Shown one piece after another: positions 10,440 through 19,645 of a stretch of DNA of 64,000 bases. The notes beneath the pieces are model-generated. The model ran no database searches. It was not told the origin of the DNA and saw only the letters and a list, made by a program, of their open reading frames with translations. The position numbers and the translations under genes are program-made. This stretch comes from Erythrobacter sp. SD-21 (GTDB lineage Bacteria; Pseudomonadota; Alphaproteobacteria; Sphingomonadales; Sphingomonadaceae), in assembly GCF_000181515.1 (NCBI RefSeq), contig NZ_ABCG01000002.1, positions 310,001 to 374,000 on the forward strand, in the 5' to 3' direction. Numbering within the stretch: the stretch's first letter is position 1; each line of letters begins with the position of its first letter.

Positions 10440-10698
10440 AGAGCCCTGTCCGGCGTTGAAAGGGTACGTACGCGAGCGGGAAATACCCCTCTCCACCGCG
10501 CCTCCACAAGCTTGTCCGCAGGCTTATCCACCGGTGACCGGCTGGGGAGACGATTGCCAAACGGATCGACGTGCCCGATCAATTCAGCGCGAATTAAGCG
10601 TGTCATCTATAGATATGAGCCTAAACAACGGTGGCTTTCGCCGCCGAAGAGGCGCGCCTGGATGAGCGCGCAGACGAAAGATTAACGGGGCATTCGAC

Positions 10699-11196
10699 AT
10701 GAAACGCAAGATTGCAGCTATCACCGCGGGCGCAGCGCTGGCCATTACCGGCCTTGCAATGACCGTTCCGGCGCAGGCCCAGTACCGCGAGAAGATCTCA
10801 CACGATCCCGGCAAGTGCGCGGCGGGCAAGGGTCCCGCCGTCCTGGTTTCGGTCACTGATATCAAGGAAAGCATGGGCACGATCCGCATCCAGTCCTACC
10901 GCGCCACCAAGGCCGACTGGCTGGAGAAGGGCCGCTGGATCTACCGCATGGAGGCACCGGCCAAGGCGGGCACGATGCGCTTCTGCATGCCGCTGCCCAA
11001 GGCAGGCCATTATGGCATCGCGGTGCGGCACGATCTCGACGGTGACGGGGAAACCGATATCTTCGGCGACGGCGGCGCGATGTCAAACAATCCCAGCATC
11101 AATATCTTCAACCTCGGCAAGCCGAGCTACAAAAAGGTCGGCTTCGACGTCGGCAGCGGGGTCGAGAGCATCTCGATCCGGATGCGCTACCGCTGA
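10699..11196 (+). CDS. DUF2141 family secreted protein
   Basis: A 165-aa protein with a clean Sec signal peptide: a basic start, a hydrophobic core, and a likely cut after 'VPAQAQ'. The mature part follows the DUF2141 pattern, with a short beta-rich domain containing 'YGIAVRHDLDGDGETDIFG' and a closing 'ISIRMRY' strand. The Asp/Gly-rich loop could bind a cation, but no function is established for the family. A paralogue lies at 50439-50888. Its last 10 bp overlap the end of the convergent nucleotidyltransferase-like gene. Confidence 0.8.
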   Translation: MKRKIAAITAGAALAITGLAMTVPAQAQYREKISHDPGKCAAGKGPAVLVSVTDIKESMGTIRIQSYRATKADWLEKGRWIYRMEAPAKAGTMRFCMPLPKAGHYGIAVRHDLDGDGETDIFGDGGAMSNNPSINIFNLGKPSYKKVGFDVGSGVESISIRMRYR

Positions 11197-12095
11197 GCCT
11201 GGTCGCTGCGGCGTTTCGCGCGCCATAGGTCCCAGGCCGCACCGGGCATGGCGAGCAGGGGGTGTTTCTCCCGGAACGGCGTGACTTCGAGCGCGATGCC
11301 CGTGTGCCGCTCCAGCTTCCACGCGCCGTAGCGCGCGGCGCCCTCGAAGGTCGTGGTGGCCTTGGCGAGGCGCAGGATATTGAGCGCCTTGCCCATCCGC
11401 TCGCGCCGCTTCCACGCCTCGGCAGTCCGGGCGCGAGCCGCAGGATCGAGCCGTGGCTCCAGCATCCTCCCATCCCTCTCGAACGCGATACCCTCCGCCT
11501 GCCAGGCTAGCGGCAGCAAGCCTTCGAAATGGCCTGCGTTGACCGAGAGGATCGAATCCTCGCGACCCGGTTTCTCCACCCGGAACTCCGCGCGATAGGT
11601 GGCCTGGAAAAGCGCCCGCCAATAGGCTTCGGCCGGCCCTTTTTCCGGCCCGAGGACCGCCGCGAAACGCGAAGCGGTGCGCGCCGCCTGCGCCACTGCG
11701 CTCAAGGTCTGCTTGCGGGCGTCCTCGCCGTTGGCCCAGATCAGCGCGCTGGGCTGGACGAAGCGTGTCCAGATCGTCGTGTCGCGACTTTCCCCGCGCG
11801 CGGCCTCGGCGAATTTCGCAAGGCTTATGGTCGCGATCTTTGCGCGCAGCACCTCGCCCTCGCGTTCCCATTCGCGGTAGCTCACGCGCGGCCAGATCCT
11901 TTCCTGCTGGGGGCCTGGCAGGAGGACATAGAAATCGAGCACGCCTTCGAGCGAACCGGTGCGCAAATTGGAACCGTAGAACAAAACCGCGCAGGCCCCG
12001 GCCTCCTCGCCCAGCTTGCGCGCATATTCGGCTACCTCGGGGTGGATTTCGCGCGCGAGGCTCGCCGCGACCCTCTCTTGGAGCGTCTCGCTCAC
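11187..12095 (-). CDS. Tam41-like nucleotidyltransferase (candidate CDP-lipid synthase)
   Basis: A 302-aa soluble protein. I recognise a resemblance to mitochondrial Tam41/Mmp37, the peripheral CDP-diacylglycerol synthase. The shared features are the nucleotidyltransferase start 'VLFYGSNLRTG' with a downstream Asp in 'VLDFYVLLP', a helix pair around 'ISLAKFAEAARG', and a 'YRAEFRVEKPGREDSI' segment matching the Tam41 segment with Phe-Arg. This is comparison from memory, not a search. The start is GTG 12095, sharing GTGA with the lipid kinase upstream. Phosphorylation of a lipid followed by CMP or CDP transfer would make sense of the pair. I am moderately sure of the nucleotidyltransferase fold, less of the substrate. 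Confidence 0.5.
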   Translation of the reverse strand: MSETLQERVAASLAREIHPEVAEYARKLGEEAGACAVLFYGSNLRTGSLEGVLDFYVLLPGPQQERIWPRVSYREWEREGEVLRAKIATISLAKFAEAARGESRDTTIWTRFVQPSALIWANGEDARKQTLSAVAQAARTASRFAAVLGPEKGPAEAYWRALFQATYRAEFRVEKPGREDSILSVNAGHFEGLLPLAWQAEGIAFERDGRMLEPRLDPAARARTAEAWKRRERMGKALNILRLAKATTTFEGAARYGAWKLERHTGIALEVTPFREKHPLLAMPGAAWDLWRAKRRSDQAQR

Positions 12096-13120
12096 CCGGC
12101 GACGAAAGTCAGCGGCGCGCCCTGTTCGACGCGGTAGCTGCCGCCCGGAAAATGCTCGCCATCGAGGATGAATTGCGAATCGAGCGTGATCGCGAAGCCT
12201 TCGACCGACAAATGGTGCAGCCCCGCTGACTTCAGCCAGCGCGGATGCCAGCCGGCAAGGATTGCCGGGACCGAGAACAGCACCCGGCGGCGTGGGTGGT
12301 CGAGAACCAGCATGCGAATATCGCCCTGCCCCTTGCCGAACAGCTTGATGTCGAGCGGCATGGTGGTGAGCGTGGAGGCAAGCACGATATTGCGCCGCGC
12401 CGGGTCGCCGTGGCGCGAGTGCGGCAAGGGCTCGCCGGAAGGCAGGTATTCGAGTTCCATCCGTGCGCCGCGCCGCCACATGTTGTCGTCGCTCCCGAAG
12501 AGCGCCTGCAACACGCCCCAGGCGCTGGTCATCCCCACGGCGAGCGAGTTGAAAAAGCCGATCTTGTGGGCGTCCTGCCCGGCATCCACACCGAGCGTGA
12601 AGGCGCCTGCACCCATGATGAAGCCGAGGATGGGCGGCTCTTCGTCATCGACCTTGCTCACGGCAAGCGGACGGCGCTGGATCCGCCGGCCCTGAGTGCG
12701 ATCTTCGAAAGCCGCGATCGCATCGGCCAGCGACCAGTCGCGCGGGCTGCCGAGATCGACGTTGAGCGCGTTGGTCTTGCCGCGAGGGAGCACCGCCAGT
12801 TCCGGCCAGTTTTCACCAAAGGCGGCTTGCCCCATGGTGAGGACGTCGCGCACCGTGCCGTCGCCGCCGCTGATAACGAGGAATTCGGTCCCGGCTGCGG
12901 CGAAATCGGCGAGCGCCAGCGCGATGTCACGCCGGGTTTCGGGCCGCACGATAGTGACATCGGAACGGTTGCCGAAATCGGGCTCGCGCCCCTTGTTGTG
13001 GTGGCTGCGCGCGCTGAAGACCACGCCGATGCGCATCGCGTGCCCGGGGCCCTTCGCACCCGCACGCCTTGCGCCGGTCCGTTCGGGAAGATCGTCGAAC
13101 TGGTAGATCTTGCGCTCCAT
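12092..13120 (-). CDS. Diacylglycerol-kinase-family lipid kinase
   Basis: A 342-aa protein with the DAG kinase catalytic domain. The nucleotide-binding 'VISGGDGTVRDVLTM' (GGDGT) lies near residue 90, and the C-terminal domain ends with 'FQLILDGEHFPGG'-like features, here 'SQFILDGEHFPGGSYRV'. The usual N-terminal 'NPxSG' is replaced by 'SARSHHNKG'. The family phosphorylates diacylglycerol or other lipids; a member in Caulobacter acts on ceramide, and sphingomonads make sphingolipids, so a ceramide substrate is possible. I take ATG 13120 as the start. It is coupled by GTGA to the Tam41-like gene. Confidence 0.8.
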   Translation of the reverse strand: MERKIYQFDDLPERTGARRAGAKGPGHAMRIGVVFSARSHHNKGREPDFGNRSDVTIVRPETRRDIALALADFAAAGTEFLVISGGDGTVRDVLTMGQAAFGENWPELAVLPRGKTNALNVDLGSPRDWSLADAIAAFEDRTQGRRIQRRPLAVSKVDDEEPPILGFIMGAGAFTLGVDAGQDAHKIGFFNSLAVGMTSAWGVLQALFGSDDNMWRRGARMELEYLPSGEPLPHSRHGDPARRNIVLASTLTTMPLDIKLFGKGQGDIRMLVLDHPRRRVLFSVPAILAGWHPRWLKSAGLHHLSVEGFAITLDSQFILDGEHFPGGSYRVEQGAPLTFVAG

Positions 13121-13615
13121 GATTGGCTCTTGGCGCGGGTCTAAGCGGTTTCGGCGGCTTTGGCGAGGGCGCGGTGGGTAATATGGCGCGCCCGACGTGA
13201 AAGTGATGGGCACTATCATCGTTGGCAAATTCGAGTTCCCCTATCGTCTTAACGACAGCTTTGCGCCCTCGTAGTGACCGTAGCGAGCATTCACCACTTT
13301 ACCAAAAAGCACATCAGAATGGCTCAAGCTCGCGCCAAGGCGATCGGCTCCAGGCCTTCTCGCGATCAGAAGGAATGCGAGGGGCTATTCGCCATTTGAT
13401 CCTCCAATTGCTGGTCAGGCACTTAGAGTGCCGGTAGGCGGGGGTAACGAAGCAATGGCTCGCGCAAAAGCAGATTTGCAGGGTGCGATTCTTTTCGATC
13501 GTCAGGGACCGATGAATTCTTCTCAGGTCACTGCGATCTACTACGACTGCCCCGATGAAATATCGGAGCAGTCGATTGAGCCGGGCTTCGCCTCAGAACG
13601 CGACCATGTCGGTCA
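13121..13615. other. Region without a convincing gene
   Basis: About 495 bp with no reading frame that has recognisable features. Short frames at 13222-13437 and 13428-13619 have mixed composition and match nothing I know. Together with the following hydrolase remnant, this looks like decayed or recently rearranged DNA between the lipid kinase and the chemotaxis-type genes. Confidence 0.4.
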
Positions 13616-13915
13616 TTGAAAGATCGGCCATTGAAAGACTGCCTAGATGACTACGTTCTGGAAGTTTCCGCATGGGCAAACGGGTGGGAACCAAACCCAA
13701 CGCATGAAGGGGAGGGGTGGACCATTCTCCTTGGTTCGCATTTCGCCTTGCACGATCCACGGATTGCTGCCGAGTACCTAGCGGAATGCCTTCCTTCAGC
13801 CACCGTTCGCATGGTTCGCAATGGCGGAACAATGCTGGCCTGGTCTCACCCCGACCTCATCGCCGAAGCTATCTGTCGACGGTACCGGCGGTCGCCCCTC
13901 CATGACCAACCCTAA
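13616..13915 (+). pseudogene. C-terminal remnant of an alpha/beta hydrolase
   Basis: This 99-codon frame reads like the last third of an alpha/beta hydrolase: a 'WANGWEP' segment, 'GWTILLGSHFALHDP' where the acid loop normally lies, and 'VRNGGTMLAWSHPDLIAEAI' around the usual catalytic His region. There is no nucleophile elbow or N-terminal domain in frame, and the only start is a TTG. I read it as a decayed gene; a short expressed protein is less likely. Confidence 0.45.
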
Positions 13916-14196
13916 TACCATCGATTGTCTGGATTGGTTCGCATCAGCCCGTTGCTACGCTTAGGTGCGGCACCCGTCGTGAGGAGCAACAGTTCTGTCG
14001 ATATCCGAAGCGTGAGAAAGCGCGCATTTCAGACTTGGGGATACCCCAGAAGGAAGAATCCCACGATATCGGCAGACTCCTGGACTGTGCAAGCCAGTCT
14101 ACCGCCTGCTGCAAATTCGGATTGCGGGGCGAAGGCGATCACGTCCTGCAATTCGAACGGCTTGAAAACGACGACCAGTCTCGTTGGCGAGTGTGC
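13916..14196. other. Region with a possible degenerate reading frame
   Basis: No full gene is visible. One plus-strand frame ending at TGA 14203-14205 stays open from about 13910 and has a protein-like tail (GDHVLQFERLENDDQSRW), but it has no clear start, matches no family I know and runs into the 3' end of the convergent cheB. It may be a leftover of a small lost gene. Confidence 0.25.
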
Positions 14197-15186
14197 TCAG
14201 CTTGAAGCTACGACAGGATTGCGGTCCTTGATAAGCGCTTCCAGCAAGGCGCAATCTCTCTCGTAACCTTGTGCACGCTCGGTCCAGTGATCTTTGTTCG
14301 TCGCATCACGTTTGGCGAGGTTGCGAACGAAATTGGCTCTTTCCCGGCACGCCCTGAGGCTGTCGAACAAGCTTCTCTCCAACATTTCGTCCTGTTGTCT
14401 TTCCAATGATCGGCTGGTGTAGGCATGGCCGGTGTGGCAGCGGTATCGCGTTAGCGGTCCGTCCGAAATCTCCCAAAGCACACCGTTGCAATCGGGGCAG
14501 TTATAGGGAGTAAGTTCTCCAAGACTTTCTTCGCTTGCCATGCTGGCCTTCTCCAGTCCGGCGATCATCATTTCCAACTTGACTTCCCGGTCGACTTCGC
14601 GGTGTGGTCCCGTCTCTTCGCATACCGTTTGCGATAACCTCGCTCCGAGGTCTTTTGCCGCAAAAATCGCGTCCGGCTCTCCCACCGCGCTGATCGTGGC
14701 ACGCGGCATGTCGGGGGACATCGCTTCTGCGGGATCCTGCACCATTACCTTGCCCCCGATGCCCTGAATAGCGCGAGCTCCGGCTGCGCCATCGTCCAGG
14801 TAGCCCGACAAGATTACCCCTACCGCGCGGGTTGAACCGAAAACAGCAAGGCTGCGGAACAACGGATCTATCGCCGGCCTGAAATTGTTTTCGCGCGGTC
14901 CGTGGCGCAAGTGGATGTGGTTCTCGCCGATCATCATGTGACGGTCGGGGCGGGCGATATAGAGGCAGTTTGCCCGCATCGGCTCGCAATCGTCCGGTTC
15001 GCAAACTTCCAGCTTGGAAACTCGCTGAATGATAGATTTCAAATGCTGGGATTCGTTGGAGCGGTGAACAACAAGAAAGACAGTGGCGTCATCCTCCGGG
15101 TCGAATGATCCGAGCAGATCGATGAGCGCGGGAATCGCCCCGGCGCTACCGCCTATGCCGATCAGATTCCGCCGCCGTGTGGTCAT
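14197..15186 (-). CDS. CheB-type protein-glutamate methylesterase, no receiver domain
   Basis: A 329-aa protein. Residues about 1-185 are a CheB catalytic domain with the Ser in 'GIGGSAGAIPAL', the His in 'FLVVHRSN' and the Asp in 'GVILSGYLDDGAAG'. The remainder has a small Cys/His cluster ('YNCPDC', 'YRCHTGHAY') that looks like a zinc ribbon, then a helical tail. CheB domains hydrolyse methyl-glutamate on chemoreceptors or related signalling proteins. No receiver domain is present. It lies 4 bp downstream of the large CheB-CheR-kinase gene, so it is probably in the same operon and signalling route. Confidence 0.88.
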   Translation of the reverse strand: MTTRRRNLIGIGGSAGAIPALIDLLGSFDPEDDATVFLVVHRSNESQHLKSIIQRVSKLEVCEPDDCEPMRANCLYIARPDRHMMIGENHIHLRHGPRENNFRPAIDPLFRSLAVFGSTRAVGVILSGYLDDGAAGARAIQGIGGKVMVQDPAEAMSPDMPRATISAVGEPDAIFAAKDLGARLSQTVCEETGPHREVDREVKLEMMIAGLEKASMASEESLGELTPYNCPDCNGVLWEISDGPLTRYRCHTGHAYTSRSLERQQDEMLERSLFDSLRACRERANFVRNLAKRDATNKDHWTERAQGYERDCALLEALIKDRNPVVASS

Positions 15187-15190
15187 TGTA

Positions 15191-18100
15191 CTATTCCATC
15201 ATTTCCTGCCGCGACACAAGGCGCGCAGCATTGGCCAACAAAGCGTTGGCACTCGCGGGTTTCGGGACAACTATGTCCTGTTCGAACCCGTTGGGAAGGT
15301 CGGTATTGGAACCGTACCCGGTTACGAAAAGGATCGGCACCGCAGCCTCCTTGAGCTTTTTCGCGAGTGGCAGAACGGTATCATCCTCAGCCAGAGAGAA
15401 GTCCAGGATTGCCAGATCGATGGCTTCGGCCTCCTCGGCCATGGCATCCGAAAGGGATAAGAAAGGCCCCACAATTTCGGCCCCCACGGCGGAGAAGACT
15501 TCGGCGTGCTGCTCTGCAATCAGCCATTCGTCGTCGAGCACGAGGATGCGTTTTCCGTCGAGACAATCATGGGAGACGTACTCGCCGTTCGTCTGCTCGG
15601 GCGTTTCGGTAGCAGTGGGGGGCAGAACATTCGGTAACCGAATGATGGCCTTTAGCTCCATCCCCTTCGCTTTCCAGGAAGTCGTCGTTTCCGCCGACAA
15701 TTGACGCTTGACGATCTGGCCCAAGACCTTCGTGCCAAAACCGGTCTTCGTTGGCTTCTTGACATGCGGTCCGCCCGATTCCGTCCAGACCAAGTGCAAG
15801 TCGTCTCCGTCGCCCCTTCGCCAACTGATCTCGACATGCCCTTCGGGCACTGAAAGCGCACCGTACTTATGAGCATTGGTGTTCAACTCATGGAAGAACA
15901 TCGAAAGTGCCTGGGCCGCGCTGGGTGCGATGGGCACATTTGGCCCGGATACCGAAACCTGATTTTTGCCTGCCTGCTTCACCACCTCGTCGACAACGAG
16001 CGAGCGTAGGTCGGTTCCCGTCCACCGCGCGTCGGCCAAGAGGCTGTGGGTGCGGGCCATCGCATCCAGCCGGGCACGGAAATCCGATTTGAAGGACTCA
16101 AGGTCGCGACTAGAACGCGAGGTGATTTCGGCAATCGAAAGAATAATCGCGAGCAGGTTTTTGACGCGGTGATCGAGTTCACGCATCATGAACTCGCTCC
16201 GCTCTTCGCTCTTCTTGCGTTCCGTCACATCTGCATTGATGCCGAGTACAGTCGAGCGGCCATCCTGCTGGAGACGCTCTCCCTTGCCCAGCAGCCAGAT
16301 CATTTCCCCGTCCGGGCGGATGAAGCGGAACTCTTCGTCGAACGGAACGCCGCGGGATACGGTCGCGGCGAGAGCTTCTTCGACCCTCTCGCGATCGTCC
16401 GGAGCAATGCGTGCAAAAAAGCTACCGGCATCGGGACGCGTTTTCACGCTCTCGATGCCGATCATCGCGCGGAGGCGCTGGTCCCATGTCACCTCGCCGG
16501 TTTCGACGTCCATGGTCCAAAGGCCCATTTCTGCAACGCCCATCGCGAGTGACTGGATCAGCCTTTCTCGAGACAGGTAATTTTCGCGCGTTGTCTGCAT
16601 CACCGTCATCGAGATGATGTTCGAAACCGCTTCCAGGATCGCAAGGTCTTCCTCGTCAAATGCGTCCGGCTCGCGGTTGTGCAGGCCGATCACGCCCCAA
16701 GGCTTTCCGCCGACGGTAATCAGAGTGCTGATGCCAGAACGCACGGCATGATCGGTTAGGAGTGTGGGTCCTTCGAAACGCTTTTCTTCCAAAAGATCGC
16801 CCACGAGGACCGAATGCTCTTCGAGAAGGGTGTAGCCAGCCTGACTGTGGCGCCCACTTTCGACACGCGCGCTGCCGACGCAGCCAGAATTCCAGCCAGC
16901 TCCGGCAGAGACGAAAAAGCTCTCATCTTTCTCGATCTGTAGAACTTTCGAAAAATCACAATTCATGGCCTCGCGGAGCGAGCCACATACCTCGTCGAAG
17001 AATTCTCCGAGATCACGTGTCGCGAGTGCCTTCTGGCTGAGGTCCGCGACAATGCGCGCCTGGCGTTCCCGTGCAGCAAGCATACGCGAAGTGTTCGCCT
17101 GCTCGGTAATGTCGGTGAAAGTAGCAACTACGCCGCCGATTTTCTCCTCGGCCGTGCGATAAGGCTGAAGCCGCCGTAGATAGATCCGATCGTCCTTACC
17201 GGAAATCTCACGTTCGACAGGCTGCAGGGTGTCGAGCACGCCTCGAGCCTCCTTGGCGAGGTCTGGATCATCAATCTTCGTGGCAAGCTCGCTGAACGGT
17301 CTACCGATGTCGCCGTCGCGCAATTCAATGAGGCCTCTCATCGAAGCGGTAAAACTCGAGATATTGAGGTCCTGATCGAGAAACAGGACCGGAAGCCTGG
17401 TTGAGGCGAAAAGGTTGCGGAGGTCGTCGGTCGCCTTCTCGACTTCGAAAATCTTGTCTTCGAGCTGATGGTTTACAGTAACCAGCTCTTCGTTGAGAGA
17501 CTGCAGTTCTTCGCGACTGGTTTCGAGTTCCTCGTTTGCCGATTGAAGCTCCTCGTTGGAGGCCATGGCCTCTTCGTGGCTTGCCTTCAGCTCTTCGTTC
17601 GATGTCTCGAGCTCTTCAACGGTGGTCTGCAAATCCTCGCGTACGATCTCGAGTTCGTTTTCCAAATGACGGACATAGTCGTCGTCATCGGTTTCCGGTA
17701 CATCGCCTGGCTTTTGACTGGCGCTGACTTCGACAAAAGTGACGAGATAGCGAGCGTCGTCACCTTCCTCGTCCACCTTGGTGCAATCCACACGCACCGA
17801 TTGATCGCGATCGGGGAAACGTACTGCCACACCCCGGCCGTCGGGATTTTCACCCATCGCGCGGCGGCGCACCGCATCGCGTACCCGCGCCCTCAACGGT
17901 GCGGGTAGGATGTCGTAGATATTGTTGGTTGGCTCGCCCTCGGGCGTATCCACGAAACGGCGTACGGGTCCGACGTAATGGTGAATGTTGCCATTGGTGT
18001 CGATGACGACCCCGGCCGGCGCATAGCGTTCCAGCAGCGAACGGCGAACCTGCTCACCAAGGTCGCTGGCTTTCTCACGCCTGCTCTTTTGGAGGAAGCG

Positions 18101-19555
18101 CTGGATTTCATTGGCCCCCATATCGGCATTGTTACGCGCAGAAAACTGGGCAACCGAACGACCGGCCTTACGCTGGTAGATGTGCGCCTTTGCGGCAATC
18201 GTCCTGAATTCCCGCGATTGAGAAGACACGGTCTCGGATGTGCCGAGCATCAGGTAGCCGTTTTCCCTCAAGGCAAAATGGAATGTCTCGATCAGTTGCT
18301 TCTGATGGGCCGCATCCAGATAGATCATCAGATTGCGGCATGAGACGAGTTCGAGGCGCGAAAACGGCGGATCGGCGAGAAGGTTCTGCTGCGCGAAAAC
18401 CACGCGTTCACGCAGCCGCTTTTCCACACGATAGTGCTTGCCTTCCTGGCGGAAGCACTCGCGGAGCCGCTCGGCCGTGAGATCCGCTGCAATGCTGTGT
18501 GGGTATATCCCCTCACGGCCCTGCGCGATGGCATCTTCATCGAGGTCGGTAGCGAAAATCTGCCAATCGCATGACTTTGACTTCTTCGCACAATGCTCTT
18601 CGAACAGGATAGCGAGGGTGTATGCTTCTTCACCGCTCGAACAGGCCGGAACCCATATGCGGATCGGTTCGTCGCCTGCCGCTTCGATTAACGGGGCAAT
18701 GATAGTCTCTTCGACCTGTGGCCAGACCTCTGCATCGCGGAAGAAGCTGGTCACATTGATCAGCATGTCGTCAGCGAGCTGGCGCAGCTCGTTGGCATCC
18801 GATCGCAGGTGGTCGGTATATTCTGAAAGGTTAGCGAACCGCAGTAGGTTCATCCGGCGGCGGATACGCCTTCCGATCGTACCGCCCTTGTAGGCGCTAA
18901 AATCATACTTGAGGCGCGCCTTTATCAACGCCAGCACGCCTTTCAGGTCGGCCTGGCTGAAGCCCTTGTCACCTTCCTTCTCGGTCCGCTCCGCATATTT
19001 GACGATCGATCTCGAAATCTCGGAAATTGTCCCGACCTCATCGGCATTGTCGCTGTCGATCGCCGCCTGAGGCATGCCATCGTAAAGCGCGGTTTCCGGT
19101 GACTGGGCAAAGGTGAGCCCTCCTGCGCCTTTGATTGCACGCAATCCCAAAGTTCCGTCGCTTCCAGTGCCGGAAAGGATTACTCCTACCGATTGGGAAC
19201 CCGCGGTCTCGGCGAGCGAACGCATGAAGTAGTCGATCGGCATACGCGAACCGCGAGGGTGCTGGGGCGTGTCCACGAACAGGCCATGATCGACGATCCG
19301 CAAGTATCGGTTTGGCGGCAAGACATAGATATGACCGGGATCGACGGACATATCCTCTTCGGCTTCCACACAGGGTAAGTTCGCCGATCGCGAGAGGATG
19401 CTGACAAGCTGGCTCTCGTAGTCGGGCGCGAGATGCTGCAGGATGACAAAGCTGGCTTTGGTACCCGAAGGTATGCACTCGACCAGCGACTTGAGCGCCT
19501 CGATCCCGCCGGCGGATGCGCCAACAGCCACAATCGGATACTTGAATACCGACAT
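15191..19555 (-). CDS. CheB-CheR-PAS-GAF-HWE histidine kinase-receiver fusion
   Basis: A 1454-aa multidomain signalling protein. In order: CheB methylesterase (residues 1-180, 'VGASAGGIEAL'), CheR methyltransferase (about 205-470, 'VPACSSGEEAYTLAI' near 300), a long heptad-like coiled coil with repeated 'EELxxxNEEL' units (about 620-710), PAS (about 720-830), GAF (about 850-990), PAS (about 1000-1110), an HWE kinase (His in 'ELDHRVKN' near 1125, Trp-x-Glu in 'LVWTESGG' near 1257), and a C-terminal receiver (Asp in 'AILDFS' near 1383). HWE kinases often feed the alphaproteobacterial general stress response, but no PhyR or EcfG is in the window. The ATG at 19555 begins at the CheB domain. Confidence 0.93.
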   Translation of the reverse strand: MSVFKYPIVAVGASAGGIEALKSLVECIPSGTKASFVILQHLAPDYESQLVSILSRSANLPCVEAEEDMSVDPGHIYVLPPNRYLRIVDHGLFVDTPQHPRGSRMPIDYFMRSLAETAGSQSVGVILSGTGSDGTLGLRAIKGAGGLTFAQSPETALYDGMPQAAIDSDNADEVGTISEISRSIVKYAERTEKEGDKGFSQADLKGVLALIKARLKYDFSAYKGGTIGRRIRRRMNLLRFANLSEYTDHLRSDANELRQLADDMLINVTSFFRDAEVWPQVEETIIAPLIEAAGDEPIRIWVPACSSGEEAYTLAILFEEHCAKKSKSCDWQIFATDLDEDAIAQGREGIYPHSIAADLTAERLRECFRQEGKHYRVEKRLRERVVFAQQNLLADPPFSRLELVSCRNLMIYLDAAHQKQLIETFHFALRENGYLMLGTSETVSSQSREFRTIAAKAHIYQRKAGRSVAQFSARNNADMGANEIQRFLQKSRREKASDLGEQVRRSLLERYAPAGVVIDTNGNIHHYVGPVRRFVDTPEGEPTNNIYDILPAPLRARVRDAVRRRAMGENPDGRGVAVRFPDRDQSVRVDCTKVDEEGDDARYLVTFVEVSASQKPGDVPETDDDDYVRHLENELEIVREDLQTTVEELETSNEELKASHEEAMASNEELQSANEELETSREELQSLNEELVTVNHQLEDKIFEVEKATDDLRNLFASTRLPVLFLDQDLNISSFTASMRGLIELRDGDIGRPFSELATKIDDPDLAKEARGVLDTLQPVEREISGKDDRIYLRRLQPYRTAEEKIGGVVATFTDITEQANTSRMLAARERQARIVADLSQKALATRDLGEFFDEVCGSLREAMNCDFSKVLQIEKDESFFVSAGAGWNSGCVGSARVESGRHSQAGYTLLEEHSVLVGDLLEEKRFEGPTLLTDHAVRSGISTLITVGGKPWGVIGLHNREPDAFDEEDLAILEAVSNIISMTVMQTTRENYLSRERLIQSLAMGVAEMGLWTMDVETGEVTWDQRLRAMIGIESVKTRPDAGSFFARIAPDDRERVEEALAATVSRGVPFDEEFRFIRPDGEMIWLLGKGERLQQDGRSTVLGINADVTERKKSEERSEFMMRELDHRVKNLLAIILSIAEITSRSSRDLESFKSDFRARLDAMARTHSLLADARWTGTDLRSLVVDEVVKQAGKNQVSVSGPNVPIAPSAAQALSMFFHELNTNAHKYGALSVPEGHVEISWRRGDGDDLHLVWTESGGPHVKKPTKTGFGTKVLGQIVKRQLSAETTTSWKAKGMELKAIIRLPNVLPPTATETPEQTNGEYVSHDCLDGKRILVLDDEWLIAEQHAEVFSAVGAEIVGPFLSLSDAMAEEAEAIDLAILDFSLAEDDTVLPLAKKLKEAAVPILFVTGYGSNTDLPNGFEQDIVVPKPASANALLANAARLVSRQEMME

Positions 19556-19645
19556 AATGCCTTTCTGCCCCCTATGCGCGCCGGCCAGCCTAAACCCGTT
19601 TGCGCTTGCAAAACCCGATTGGATAGTCCCGGTCAAGGCCAGGCT

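Noticed and set aside
13925-14266. 113-codon plus-strand frame
   Set aside because: Ser/Arg-rich composition, no RBS, and a neighbouring frame looks more protein-like; it also runs into cheB's 3' end.
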